A DNA stretch of 64,000 bases from positions 1 through 64,000 of the forward strand of contig JAHBUO010000008.1 in the NCBI GenBank assembly GCA_019638025.1, given 5' to 3'. The notes under the pieces are model-generated. The model was not told where the DNA came from and did no database searches. It saw only the letters and a list, made by a program, of their open reading frames with translations. Source of the DNA: Ignavibacteriaceae bacterium (lineage in GTDB: Bacteria; Bacteroidota; Ignavibacteria; Ignavibacteriales; Ignavibacteriaceae). The position numbers and the translations under genes are program-made. Below are positions 20,110-29,195 of the stretch, one piece after another (positions within the stretch are counted from its first letter, which is position 1; every line of letters begins with the position of its first letter).

Positions 20110-23100
20110 TTAGGATGAATATTTCTCTATACTAATTTTACATTGAAAGTCATTTATTGTCAATTCTTGAACAATGCTTTCTTCATTAAATTGATTACTT
20201 ACAGATTCAGCTAAGGTTTCATTCGCAATATAGTCATTGAATTGATTGATTGCATCAAAAAGCGTATCCTCTGCTGAAAAATTAATTAAAATTCTGTCTG
20301 TCACTTCAAAACCGGATTCTTTTCTCAGATTTTGAACCCGATTTACAAACTCTCTCGCCAATCCTTCGTTGATTAGGTCGGGGGTTAATTCAGTATCTAA
20401 AGCTACAATTATCCCATCCTGACTTTCAACTGACCAGCCGGTTATTTCGGTACTTACAATTTCAACATCGGCTAATGTAACTATTACATCAGAACCGTTC
20501 AAATTTAGTGAAATTTCTTCACCGGATTCAAGCATTTTTATTTGATCTTTTCCAAACTCCTTTATTGCGTTTGCAACCGGATTTACCAATTTACCAAATT
20601 TAGGTCCAATTGATTTGAAATTTGGTTTTGCAGATTTGTTAACAATTCCCGAATCATCAGTTAGGACAACCAACTCTTTAATATTTAATTCATCAAGAAT
20701 GACATCTTGCATATCAGAAAGAGCACTCTTTTTCTCATCAGAAACAACTACCATAATTTTTTTGAGCGGTTGTCTCACTTTTAGATTTAATTTTGCCCTC
20801 ATTGCTCTTGTCAGATAAACAACATTTTGAGCAATTTCCATTTTTGTTTCAAGTGATTCATCAGAAAAAGTTTTTTCGGGATAAAGAGCTAAATGTACTG
20901 ATTCGAATTCTTCCTTCTTGGTCAGATTATTTAAATTTTGATATAACTCCTCTGCTAAGAACGGCGTGAAAGGTGAAATCAATTTTGCCACCGTCAGCAA
21001 GCACTCGTACAAAGTTTGATAAGCTGAAAGTTTTTGCAAATTCATTTCGGACTTCCAAAAACGTCTTCGGCTTCGTCTTACGTACCAATTAGAAAGTTGA
21101 TCGATAGTAAATGAAGAAATTGCTCTTGCAGCTTTTGTTACATCATAGCTTTCCATGTAACCTTCAACTTCAGCAATCAGCGAATTTAATTTTGAAATTA
21201 TCCACCTATCGATTTCAGGTCTCTCGCTATAAGGGACGAGTTCTTCTTTAAATCGAAATCCATCAATATTTGCATATAGTGCAAAGAAAGAATAAGTATT
21301 CATCAAAGTCCCGAAAAATTTCCTTTGTGTCTCTGCGAGAGATTCTTCGTCGAATAAAGTTGGTCTCCATGGTGGACTGTTAAATACTAAATACCATCTA
21401 GTTGCATCTGAACCATACTTGTCAAAAAGTAAAAACGGGTCAACCGTATTACCTTTAGACTTAGACATTTTTTGTCCGTTCTTATCAAGGATTAAATCAT
21501 TTACTAATACATTTTTATAAGCAACTTTATCAAATAACATTGTCCCGATTGCATGAAGTGTATAGAACCAACCTCGTGTTTGGTCAATTCCTTCGGAGAT
21601 AAAGTCAGATGGAAAGTTTTTTTCAAACCATTCTTTATTTTCGAATGGATAATGATATTGAGCAAAAGGCATTGCACCGGAGTCATACCAAACGTCAATT
21701 AATTCGGGAGTACGTTTAAATATTTTTCCATTTTTTTCAAATAATATATTATCCACAAAAGGTTTGTGAAGGTCAATATTTTCAATATCTCTGACAGATG
21801 TTCGTTTTCCATCTTCCTCGATAAAACCTTCCTTCAATTCTTCAATTGAACCAACAGCAATCATCTCTCCATCATCGCTGACCCAAATAGGTAAAGGTGT
21901 AGCCCAAAATCTATCACGTGATAAAGCCCAGTCTTTATTTTCTTCTAGCCAATTACCAAATCTACCCGCACCTACTTCGGGTGGATACCAATTAATTGTT
22001 TTGTTTAACTCGACCATTCTATCTGCGATTGCAGTTGTTCTAATGAACCATGACTCTCTGGCATAATAGATTACAGGGACATTATCAAATCGCCAACTGA
22101 AAGGATAAGAGTGTTCGATGGTTTCTTTTTTGTATAGTTTACCTTCTTCTCTAAGTTTTTTTATAATTCCGGCATCAGCATCTTTAACAAACTGACCGGC
22201 AAAGTCAGTTACTTCCGGTGTAAACAACCCCCCTCTTGTAACAGGTTGAACCATAGGGAGATTATATTTTTTCGAAATTTCATAATCATCCGCTCCAAAT
22301 GCAGGAGCTATATGCACTATTCCCGAACCATCTTCAGTGCTTACAAAATCGCCGACAACAATAAAGAAAGCTTTTTTATCAACCGATACATAGGGCATAA
22401 GTTGTTCGTATTCTTTCCCTTCGAGTGTAGCTCCTTTAAATTCTTCAACTAATTCATAATCACCATCGAGGACTGATAATCGGGCTTTAGCAAGAATAAT
22501 ATTTTTTTCTTTATGCTTAATCTTTACATAATCAACTTCAGCACCAACTGCAAGCCCAACATTTGAAATAAGTGTCCATGGAGTTGTAGTCCAAACTAAA
22601 ATAGAAGTCTCTTCTCCTTTTAGTTTGAATAGAACATAAACTGACGGATCTTTTGTCATCTTATAGCCAAGTGCAAGTTCGTGCGAAGATAGCACCGTTT
22701 CTGATCTGGGGCACTGAGGAACAATTTTGTAATCTTTAAAGATTAATCCTTTATCGAATAAAGTTTTTAATGACCACCAAACCGATTCTATATAATTATT
22801 TGTACATGTCACATAAGCAGTATCAAGGTCAATCCAATAACCCATTCGTTTGGTCATCTTTTCCCAAAGGTCTTTATAGGTAAAGACTGACTCACGACAA
22901 GCTTTGTTATACTTCTCTACTCCGAATTGAGGGATTTCACTCTTACTCTTTATCCCTAAAGTTTTTTCAACTTCAATTTCAACCGGAAGACCGTGTGTAT
23001 CCCATCCTCCTTTGCGATGAACTTGAAATCCTTTTAGAGTCTTATAACGACAAGCCATGTCTTTTAACGTTCTTGCCATAACGTGATGAATTCCGGGTTT

Positions 23101-23256
23101 ACCATTTGCTGTTGGAGGACCTTCATAGAATGTGAATGTTTTTTCATCACTCCTTGAAGAGATGCTTTTTTCAAAAATTTTGTGGTCTTCCCAATATTTT
23201 AATATCTTGGCTTCGACTGATGGATAATGAATATTTTCAGGGTATTGTTTGAACAT
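20110..23256 (-). CDS. ileS: Isoleucyl-tRNA synthetase, long (type 2) form
   Basis: Class I synthetase charging tRNA-Ile. HIGH motif appears as GPPTANGKPGIHHVMAR, KMSKS as GQKMSKSKGNTVDPF, with a large CP1 editing domain in between. The 1,048-aa length and the C-terminal end without a CxxC...CxxC zinc finger indicate the type 2 (eukaryote-like) form found in Bacteroidota and relatives, a type that tends to be less sensitive to mupirocin. It starts 32 bases after the upstream membrane coiled-coil gene and is followed 16 bases later by the DksA-like gene. I found no T-box leader in front of it. Confidence 0.97.
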   Translation of the reverse strand: MFKQYPENIHYPSVEAKILKYWEDHKIFEKSISSRSDEKTFTFYEGPPTANGKPGIHHVMARTLKDMACRYKTLKGFQVHRKGGWDTHGLPVEIEVEKTLGIKSKSEIPQFGVEKYNKACRESVFTYKDLWEKMTKRMGYWIDLDTAYVTCTNNYIESVWWSLKTLFDKGLIFKDYKIVPQCPRSETVLSSHELALGYKMTKDPSVYVLFKLKGEETSILVWTTTPWTLISNVGLAVGAEVDYVKIKHKEKNIILAKARLSVLDGDYELVEEFKGATLEGKEYEQLMPYVSVDKKAFFIVVGDFVSTEDGSGIVHIAPAFGADDYEISKKYNLPMVQPVTRGGLFTPEVTDFAGQFVKDADAGIIKKLREEGKLYKKETIEHSYPFSWRFDNVPVIYYARESWFIRTTAIADRMVELNKTINWYPPEVGAGRFGNWLEENKDWALSRDRFWATPLPIWVSDDGEMIAVGSIEELKEGFIEEDGKRTSVRDIENIDLHKPFVDNILFEKNGKIFKRTPELIDVWYDSGAMPFAQYHYPFENKEWFEKNFPSDFISEGIDQTRGWFYTLHAIGTMLFDKVAYKNVLVNDLILDKNGQKMSKSKGNTVDPFLLFDKYGSDATRWYLVFNSPPWRPTLFDEESLAETQRKFFGTLMNTYSFFALYANIDGFRFKEELVPYSERPEIDRWIISKLNSLIAEVEGYMESYDVTKAARAISSFTIDQLSNWYVRRSRRRFWKSEMNLQKLSAYQTLYECLLTVAKLISPFTPFLAEELYQNLNNLTKKEEFESVHLALYPEKTFSDESLETKMEIAQNVVYLTRAMRAKLNLKVRQPLKKIMVVVSDEKKSALSDMQDVILDELNIKELVVLTDDSGIVNKSAKPNFKSIGPKFGKLVNPVANAIKEFGKDQIKMLESGEEISLNLNGSDVIVTLADVEIVSTEITGWSVESQDGIIVALDTELTPDLINEGLAREFVNRVQNLRKESGFEVTDRILINFSAEDTLFDAINQFNDYIANETLAESVSNQFNEESIVQELTINDFQCKISIEKYSS

Positions 23257-23288
23257 TTTTATGATAACTTAATTAGTGGACAAAAATC

Positions 23289-23897
23289 TTATTCTTCGTA
23301 TTTCTTTATTAATTCTTTTTCGATTTGAATGAATTCTTTCAATTCTCTCTCGATACGCTCTTTTTTGAGTAGTATATTTTTTGATGTAGTTTCAGCTTCA
23401 TTTACGATTTGCGTTGCTTTCAGTTGAGCTTCTCGCAATATTAATTCAGCTTCCCGCTTTGAGGAACCGATGGTTTCCGAATATACTTTCAATTTCTCGT
23501 TTGCAATATCAAATTCTTTTTTTGATTTGTAGATTTCAGAAACTGCAAATCCGAACAACCCCATTGAACTCAACAAAATTACTCTTAACAAGTACATAAT
23601 CAAACTTTCAAAAAGCAAGATTCCTTGAGTGAAGTAAGTGTTCATCAATGTTACCAGCACCAAAGTTAAGATAGATGCTGAAATTGTTACAGAGAGGAGT
23701 ACCTTAGTCCCACTTCCCCAATCAAAATATTTATTAGTTATCCACCCCATTCCAAACTGCAGAAATGAAATAGCAAACCAAACAGTAAACAAATAACCGA
23801 TTGATTCAAAAATTTCAGGGGATAAAAAATTTGAAAGCGTTATAAATATTACCGACAACACGGGAAATAAATACGATATGTTTTTATTTGAAGTCAT
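23289..23897 (-). CDS. Membrane protein with C-terminal DivIVA-like coiled coil
   Basis: Unknown 202-aa protein. Residues 1-120 contain four hydrophobic segments, and residues 125-202 form a charged coiled coil on the cytoplasmic side. The coiled coil includes EAELILREAQLKATQIVNEAE, which closely resembles a stretch in the DivIVA-like protein two genes upstream (LMLKEAELKAAQILEKAK). It abuts the purine nucleoside phosphorylase gene by one base, so it is cotranscribed. A scaffolding role at the cell envelope is possible, but no function is known. Confidence 0.6.
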   Translation of the reverse strand: MTSNKNISYLFPVLSVIFITLSNFLSPEIFESIGYLFTVWFAISFLQFGMGWITNKYFDWGSGTKVLLSVTISASILTLVLVTLMNTYFTQGILLFESLIMYLLRVILLSSMGLFGFAVSEIYKSKKEFDIANEKLKVYSETIGSSKREAELILREAQLKATQIVNEAETTSKNILLKKERIERELKEFIQIEKELIKKYEE

Positions 23898-24715
23898 TAT
23901 AAACTCTTAACAACTTCTTTCATAATCAAAGTCATTTTCGGTTCAGCTTCCATTGCCGCTGAAAGCACATCTTCAATACTAACAGGTTTAAGTGAATCAG
24001 GGAAACACTCATCTGTGATTATGCTGAATCCTAAAACTTTCATCCCCATATGATTTGCAACGATGTTCTCAGGAACAGTCGACATACCAACAACATCGGC
24101 ACCGATAGCACGGAGGAAACGATATTCAGCTCGTGTTTCCAAATTTGGTCCGGGGACAGCAACATATACACCTCGATGAACTTTAATTGCATTGCTGAGA
24201 GCTATATTTTCTGCCATCTCAACCAATTCCAGATTATAGGGTTCGCTCATATCAGGGAATCTTGGACCTAACGAATCTTCATTTTTTCCGATGAGTGGAT
24301 TATCACCAAGCATATTTATATGGTCAATCATCAGCATAATATCGCCTCTGCGATAAACCGGATTCATACCGCCACACGCATTAGAAACCAACAAAGTTTC
24401 AACTCCTAAAAACTTCATTACTCGAATTGGATATGTAAGTTGCTGCATAGAGTAACCTTCATAAAAATGGAAGCGGCCTTGCATAGCAACAACATTTTTA
24501 TCACCAATTTTTCCAAAAATTAATTTTCCGTGATGAGATTCTACAGTTGATAACGGGAAATGAGGAATATCAGCATATTCAACCGAATGCTCTATTTCTA
24601 TTTCCTTCACTAATCCACCTAAACCGGTACCTAATACTATTCCGACTGAATAGGTTTTATCGGTCACACTTCTTAAATATCGAAGCGTTTCATCAATTCT
24701 ATTTAACAATGTCAT
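23897..24715 (-). CDS. Purine nucleoside phosphorylase, class I trimeric type
   Basis: Phosphorolyses purine nucleosides to free base and (deoxy)ribose-1-phosphate in salvage. The 272-aa sequence has the trimeric PNP layout: phosphate-binding GTGLGGL (about residue 28), GRFHFYEGY, SNACGGMN, and the base-site segment ETRAEYRFLRAIGADVVGMSTVPE. The conserved residue that normally is Asn in mammalian-type enzymes (Asn243 in human PNP) is Asp here, at residue 235 in SIITDECF, which could widen use of 6-aminopurine nucleosides. It overlaps the divIVA-like gene by 4 bases. Confidence 0.93.
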   Translation of the reverse strand: MTLLNRIDETLRYLRSVTDKTYSVGIVLGTGLGGLVKEIEIEHSVEYADIPHFPLSTVESHHGKLIFGKIGDKNVVAMQGRFHFYEGYSMQQLTYPIRVMKFLGVETLLVSNACGGMNPVYRRGDIMLMIDHINMLGDNPLIGKNEDSLGPRFPDMSEPYNLELVEMAENIALSNAIKVHRGVYVAVPGPNLETRAEYRFLRAIGADVVGMSTVPENIVANHMGMKVLGFSIITDECFPDSLKPVSIEDVLSAAMEAEPKMTLIMKEVVKSL

Positions 24716-25248
24716 AATAATTTTTCTATAATATCATCAATTTTAATTTCAACTTTTGCAGGTTGAGCTGTTTTGGGAACCGCTTTTGGTTCAACTTCAG
24801 CTTTCTCAACCTTTATTTCTAAAAGCTGTGATTGAGTTGATACAATCGCTTTTAATCTTGCAATAATTAAATCTCGTTCCTCTCTAAGTTTTATAATCGA
24901 GCTCCTGATGTCATCAGCACCTTCTTTAGCTTTTTCAAGTATTTGAGCTGCTTTTAGTTCTGCTTCTTTAAGCATCAAATTAGTTTGCTTCTTTGCTGAT
25001 TCAATTGACTTAGCTGAGTTTTCATGAGCTTTTATTAAAGTATCCTGAAGATTCTTTTCGATTCTACGAAATTCTGCCAACTGATGATTGGCATCTTCAA
25101 GAGAATTTTTAAGTGATTCATTTTCAGAAATAAGAGTTTCGAATTCATCAGCTAACTTTTCAAGAAATGCTGTGACTTCTTCTGTCTCAAATCCTCTAAG
25201 AGATTTTTTAAATTCTTGTTTCTTGATATTTAATGGAGTTATTCTCAA
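24712..25248 (-). CDS. DivIVA-domain coiled-coil protein
   Basis: A 178-aa cytoplasmic coiled-coil protein. The N-terminal 60 residues match the DivIVA/GpsB lipid-binding module: ITPLNIKKQEFKKSLRGF followed by the E.EV.AFLEKLADE helix. The rest is a long coiled coil and a short low-complexity end. DivIVA proteins sense curved membranes and organise pole or septum growth in Gram-positives; in this lineage their role is less clear. It is sandwiched by 4-base overlaps between yggS and the phosphorylase gene; the yggS-divIVA adjacency is common in other phyla. Confidence 0.88.
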   Translation of the reverse strand: MRITPLNIKKQEFKKSLRGFETEEVTAFLEKLADEFETLISENESLKNSLEDANHQLAEFRRIEKNLQDTLIKAHENSAKSIESAKKQTNLMLKEAELKAAQILEKAKEGADDIRSSIIKLREERDLIIARLKAIVSTQSQLLEIKVEKAEVEPKAVPKTAQPAKVEIKIDDIIEKLL

Positions 25249-25949
25249 TTAAAACCTATTGGATTATAAATTCTATCACCAAAAATTGCAGAGCCGATTC
25301 TTAAAATTGTTGCTCCTTCTTCAATAGCAATTTTGAAATCGCTTGTCATTCCCATTGAAAGGTGCTTACAATCAATTTTTAATTCGTACTCAATTTCTTC
25401 TTTCAAATTCCTTAACGAAACAAAACTATTTCTTATCAGTTTTTCATCTTCAACAAAAGGAGCAATCGTCATCAAACCTTGGAAATCGAGAGAGGTTGAT
25501 TTTGAAATATAATTAAGAATTCCGAAAATCTCATTTTTATTCGTTAAACCGTACTTACTCTCTTCTTCAGAAGTTTTCATTTCGAGAAGCACTTTTTGAG
25601 TTTTTCCAATTTTTGCTGAAACTTTCTCAATTTCCATCGCAATTTTAAGAGAATCAATCGAGTGAATATATTCGGCAACCGGAACTACATATTTAACCTT
25701 ATTTGATTGAAGATGCCCAATAAAATGCCACTCAATTTTTTTTGTTGATAACTCTTTCGCCTTTGCTGCTAGCTCCTGAGCTTTGTTTTCTCCAAAACAA
25801 AACAATCCTTCATCATAAACCGTTAATATCTCGTCAACACTAAAAGTCTTCGAAACTGCCACTAATTTTATCTCTTCAATCTTTCGATTTGAAGAAATAG
25901 CGGCACTCATAATTTCTTCTTGAATGATCCGAATGTTTTGCTTTTTCAT
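25245..25949 (-). CDS. YggS-family pyridoxal phosphate homeostasis protein
   Basis: Single-domain, alanine-racemase-fold PLP protein (YggS/PROSC/YlmE). PLP lysine lies in the KLVAVSKTF segment about residue 31, with ENKAQEL and WHFIGHLQSNKVKY. SMGMTSDFKIAIEEGATILRIGSAIFG near the C-terminus binds the cofactor phosphate. The 234-aa length is standard. It buffers PLP and affects amino acid balance; no catalysis is established. First gene of a four-gene run (yggS - divIVA-like - PNP - membrane protein). The divergent pta gene starts 194 bases away. Confidence 0.93.
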   Translation of the reverse strand: MKKQNIRIIQEEIMSAAISSNRKIEEIKLVAVSKTFSVDEILTVYDEGLFCFGENKAQELAAKAKELSTKKIEWHFIGHLQSNKVKYVVPVAEYIHSIDSLKIAMEIEKVSAKIGKTQKVLLEMKTSEEESKYGLTNKNEIFGILNYISKSTSLDFQGLMTIAPFVEDEKLIRNSFVSLRNLKEEIEYELKIDCKHLSMGMTSDFKIAIEEGATILRIGSAIFGDRIYNPIGFN

Positions 25950-26089
25950 AATAAATTTAAGAGGGCAAAGTTATCCTTTTTAGTTGCAAAAATCAATTGT
26001 AATCGTTACAGATTGACCACCGCTATTTACGGGAGAGATTATCGCATTCATTTTAATAAATTAAAGATATAAATTTTTAAGAGAAAACA

Positions 26090-26126
26090 TCCTCCAAATT
26101 CCGTAACTTGTGGAGGTATTTTTTAC
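26090..26126 (+). promoter_or_regulatory. Hairpin plus T-run in the pta leader
   Basis: CCTCCA and TGGAGG pair across a 14-base loop, directly followed by TATTTTTT, 17 bases before the pta ATG. This looks like an intrinsic terminator or attenuator in the leader, since no plus-strand gene ends here (yggS is divergent). Only a short stem, so regulatory use is uncertain. Confidence 0.4.
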
Positions 26127-26142
26127 AATTATTAGGATAGTT

Positions 26143-27123
26143 ATGGCAGAGTTAGTTTTATTAGAACAAATCAAAGAAAAAGCTTCAAAAAAGAAAAAAA
26201 CGATAGTTCTTCCGGAGTCACACGATGAACGTGTACTTCGTGCAGCTGAGATTTTAACTGCACAAAATATTGTTAATGTAATTACAATCGGGAATGAATC
26301 TAAAGTACGCGAGGATGCAGAAAAAATCGGTATTAATTTACAAGGAGTACGGATTATTAACCCTGAGACTTCAGATAAATTGAGCGATTTTTCTAATCTC
26401 TTCTTTAATCAACGAAAACACAAAGGTGTAACCATCGAGCAAGCACGTGAAACAATGAAAAAGGATTTATTCTTTGGTGCTATGCTTGTGAAAGAAGGAA
26501 TGGCTGATGGGAATGTTGCGGGTTCTTTTGCTTCGACAGGTGATGTATTGCGTGCAGCAATCCAGGTAGTTGGAATGGCGGAAGGTATTTCAATTGTTTC
26601 CTCTTTTTTCTTGATGGTTTATCCTGAAATTACATACAGTTTTGCTGATTGTGCAGTTGTTCCGAATCCTGATGCAATTCAATTAGCAGATATTGCAATC
26701 AGTACTGCAGACAATCACAAAAAACTCACCGGTGAGGACCCTTATGTTGCTATGCTTTCATTTTCAACAAAGGGGAGTGCTGAACATGAATTAATCGATA
26801 AAGTGAGAACTGCAACTCAGTTTATAAAAGATAAACGACCTGACTTAAATGTCGATGGCGAGTTGCAATTTGATGCTGCAATCGTTGATTCAATCGGTAG
26901 GAAAAAAGCTCCCGGAAGTAACGTTGCGGGACGTGCGAATGTTTTAGTTTTCCCCGATTTACAAGCTGGAAATATCGGATATAAAATTGCTCAGCGTTTA
27001 GGTAAAGCTGAAGCTGTTGGACCGGTTGTCCAAGGATTGAAAAAACCTCTTTTTGATTTAAGTCGTGGTTGTAGTGTTGAAGATATAGTTAATACTTCTG
27101 CAATTGCCGCCTTAATGGCTTAA
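26143..27123 (+). CDS. pta: Phosphate acetyltransferase (Pta, single-domain)
   Basis: Interconverts acetyl-CoA and acetyl phosphate. The 326-aa product (start at the ATG at 26143, behind TTAGGAT) covers the catalytic PTA_PTB domain only, without the N-terminal regulatory domain of the E. coli enzyme. Visible segments: KTIVLPESHDERVLRAAE, GNVAGSFASTGDVLRAA, FADCAVVPNPDAIQLADIA, and GSNVAGRANVLVFPDLQAGNI GYK. A further reading frame to 26110 would add 11 residues without support. No acetate kinase gene is adjacent, so the partner lies elsewhere. A short hairpin lies in the leader and a strong terminator after the gene. Confidence 0.95.
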   Translation: MAELVLLEQIKEKASKKKKTIVLPESHDERVLRAAEILTAQNIVNVITIGNESKVREDAEKIGINLQGVRIINPETSDKLSDFSNLFFNQRKHKGVTIEQARETMKKDLFFGAMLVKEGMADGNVAGSFASTGDVLRAAIQVVGMAEGISIVSSFFLMVYPEITYSFADCAVVPNPDAIQLADIAISTADNHKKLTGEDPYVAMLSFSTKGSAEHELIDKVRTATQFIKDKRPDLNVDGELQFDAAIVDSIGRKKAPGSNVAGRANVLVFPDLQAGNIGYKIAQRLGKAEAVGPVVQGLKKPLFDLSRGCSVEDIVNTSAIAALMA

Positions 27124-27130
27124 TTTTTTG

Positions 27131-27160
27131 AAGGGAGATTATTTAATAATCTCCCTTTTA
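27131..27160 (+). terminator. Bidirectional terminator between pta and a convergent gene
   Basis: Near-perfect stem AGGGAGATTATT/AATAATCTCCCT with a T-rich tail on the plus strand and an A-rich arm giving T on the other strand. Its right edge overlaps the stop codon of the convergent small membrane gene, so it can end both transcripts. Confidence 0.9.
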
Positions 27161-27355
27161 AGAATTCTTACAAAAAGACACCATCTGTCTAATCAATTTG
27201 AATAATCTATAAGAGAAAATCGAAATCGGGATTACTAAAATAACCGTTAATAAATATCTCTCATCCATTGTCATCCTAACAAACAAATAGATATGAAAAA
27301 CAAGGGTGCCAAATACAAATAAAAATTGAGATAAAAACTTTCTATTGAACATCAA
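27158..27355 (-). CDS. Small membrane protein, unknown
   Basis: A 65-aa protein with two predicted transmembrane helices (about residues 9-25 and 34-52) and a short basic linker. Its start overlaps the end of the large membrane protein by 14 bases, which supports translation coupled to it. No recognised family. A subunit or accessory role with that neighbour is possible but unproven. Confidence 0.5.
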   Translation of the reverse strand: MMFNRKFLSQFLFVFGTLVFHIYLFVRMTMDERYLLTVILVIPISIFSYRLFKLIRQMVSFCKNS

Positions 27356-28478
27356 TCAACTTTCCTAAAAGTTTATCACTCTCATAGTCTTCTATTGATA
27401 AGATTAGCAGAGGGATTGCAAAAGTAAAATATGAGATGTCAAAATAGTCATTGAATAAAGCATTGGTAAGTCCATATTTCAAAATTGTAACAAGCATCGA
27501 AAATAATGTAACTAGAAATAAAATAATTCCTCCGGCAAAAAAATATTCTCGTAGCGATAATATTATGAACCCGCTGTACAGAATAATTATTAAGAAAAGT
27601 AAGATTCCCCATGTAGGTAAATATAAAAGCTGAATTGAGAAAGGTCCGTTTGTAATAAAATACTCACCATCCCAAAGATAGAATGGAATTAATGTTATAA
27701 CGAATACAAGCCCTGAGGATATGGAAAATAGTATTAACTTGGAGATATTATTTCGGAATTGGAAAATTATAAATAATAACAACAGCAACCCTATTACTAA
27801 TCTTGTTGATAGAAGCAAACCCATCAAAATAGCTCCGGTATAAAAGACAACTTTACTTTCACAATTATCCAGACTTTTGTGATAAGGGATTAATATCGCT
27901 AAAAAGATTGTCACATTTGCCAATAGCTCACTTCGCACAGCTAATTCATAATAAACCGGAATTGCAGAAAATAAGAGAAAAACTTTAACTATAAATTCTT
28001 TTTCTGTTTTCACCGAGTTGAGTATTATGTAAATGAATAATAGTAAACCAAAAACTTCAAAATAGCCTACATCTCCAAGCAGATAAAAGGGACTGACTAA
28101 AAAGAACAGAATTGGAAAACCGGAAGGGTTTGATTCCGCTCTATACGGGAAATTTCCCCTCTCAATATTTCCGAGCCAATCTAAAATTGCCGGTAATCTC
28201 CCAACTCGAGTAGTTTCGGGTATGTTGGTCATTACGAAGACTAATATCACCCCTAATAAAATCAAAGAAAGCAACAAATATTTTCGATTGAAATTCCAGC
28301 TTGAAACTCTTTTCCTATCGATAAAAAAAAGAAATAGTAAGAAGAAGATTCCGAATATTAGTATTGGCAATATTGAGTATTCGGTATAACGACTTCCGTA
28401 CTTAAGCAAGAACAGCAAACTTATTAATAATATAAGTGATGCAGATATTATATTTATTAAATATTTTGTTCCAAACAA
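27342..28478 (-). CDS. Polytopic membrane protein, GT-C-like
   Basis: A 378-aa protein with about ten hydrophobic segments spread over the whole length. The first long loop has a charged, aromatic stretch (TRVGRLPAILDWLGNIERGNF) before PYRAESNPSGFP, and the overall layout resembles a GT-C-type glycosyltransferase or DUF2029-like membrane protein, but no catalytic motif is certain. The start is TTG at 28478 with no obvious Shine-Dalgarno sequence. It faces the glutathione peroxidase gene divergently. Function uncertain. Confidence 0.5.
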   Translation of the reverse strand: MFGTKYLINIISASLILLISLLFLLKYGSRYTEYSILPILIFGIFFLLFLFFIDRKRVSSWNFNRKYLLLSLILLGVILVFVMTNIPETTRVGRLPAILDWLGNIERGNFPYRAESNPSGFPILFFLVSPFYLLGDVGYFEVFGLLLFIYIILNSVKTEKEFIVKVFLLFSAIPVYYELAVRSELLANVTIFLAILIPYHKSLDNCESKVVFYTGAILMGLLLSTRLVIGLLLLLFIIFQFRNNISKLILFSISSGLVFVITLIPFYLWDGEYFITNGPFSIQLLYLPTWGILLFLIIILYSGFIILSLREYFFAGGIILFLVTLFSMLVTILKYGLTNALFNDYFDISYFTFAIPLLILSIEDYESDKLLGKLIDVQ

Positions 28479-28535
28479 TTGAACTTTTTTCTTTCTATCT
28501 TGTTACTATAGATATACATCAAAGGAGTAAACTAA

Positions 28536-29138
28536 ATGAAAACTGTTTTTCTATTATCCACAATTATAATTGTAGCCGGAGCATTAATTTTCTTGGTTGC
28601 AAAAAATACAAAAAGCAACTCGTATTCAAAAAAAGGAGATGGTAAAAAATTGGAAGCATCTATTCTTAATTATTCAGTTAAAGATAATGGTGGCAATATA
28701 GTAAACTTGGCTGATTATAAAGGCAAAGTTCTTTTAATTGTCAATGTTGCTAGCAAATGCGGTTATACTAAACAGTATAAAGGTTTAGAACAGATATACA
28801 GAAAGTACAAAGATAGCGGGTTTGAGATTTTAGCATTCCCTTGTAATGATTTCGGTGGACAAGAACCCGGGACAAATGAACAAATTGCTGATTTTTGCTC
28901 AACTAATTACGATGTTACTTTTAAGTTATTTGATAAGATAAAAGTTAAGGGGGACAAAAAGGAACCATTATACGCAATGTTGACAAATAATGGAGTCACC
29001 GGTACTGATGATATCGGTTGGAATTTCGAAAAGTTTTTAATTGCGAAAGATGGAAACGTAGTTAAGAAATTTAAAAGTAAGGTTGACCCTTTGAGTGATG
29101 AATTAACTTCGCTAATTGAATCAGAGTTAGAAAAATAA
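28536..29138 (+). CDS. Membrane-anchored glutathione peroxidase-like protein
   Basis: Thiol peroxidase of the glutathione peroxidase family that reduces hydroperoxides. Catalytic Cys is in NVASKCGYTKQY, catalytic Gln in FPCNDFGGQEPGTN, and catalytic Trp in GWNFEKFLI. The enzyme domain starts near residue 45. Before it is a hydrophobic helix (about residues 5-22) that would anchor the enzyme to the membrane with the domain facing the periplasm. It has Cys rather than selenocysteine. At 200 aa it is the usual length plus anchor. Alone on the plus strand. Confidence 0.92.
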   Translation: MKTVFLLSTIIIVAGALIFLVAKNTKSNSYSKKGDGKKLEASILNYSVKDNGGNIVNLADYKGKVLLIVNVASKCGYTKQYKGLEQIYRKYKDSGFEILAFPCNDFGGQEPGTNEQIADFCSTNYDVTFKLFDKIKVKGDKKEPLYAMLTNNGVTGTDDIGWNFEKFLIAKDGNVVKKFKSKVDPLSDELTSLIESELEK

Positions 29139-29146
29139 ATTGAAAA

Positions 29147-29195
29147 AATCTCCGCTGTTGATATAAGTGTGTGTTACTACTCGACAGCGGGGATT
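29147..29195. terminator. Convergent hairpin between peroxidase and TPR kinase genes
   Basis: Arms AATCTCCGCTGT and ACAGCGGGGATT pair (one wobble) around a 26-base loop that holds the end of the kinase gene. A-rich flanks on one side and T on the other make it usable by both converging transcripts. Confidence 0.65.

Noticed and set aside
19750-20118. Phe/Thr-rich membrane-like protein on the plus strand
   Set aside because: It is the reverse-strand reading of the Lys/Ala repeat tail of the DksA-like gene.
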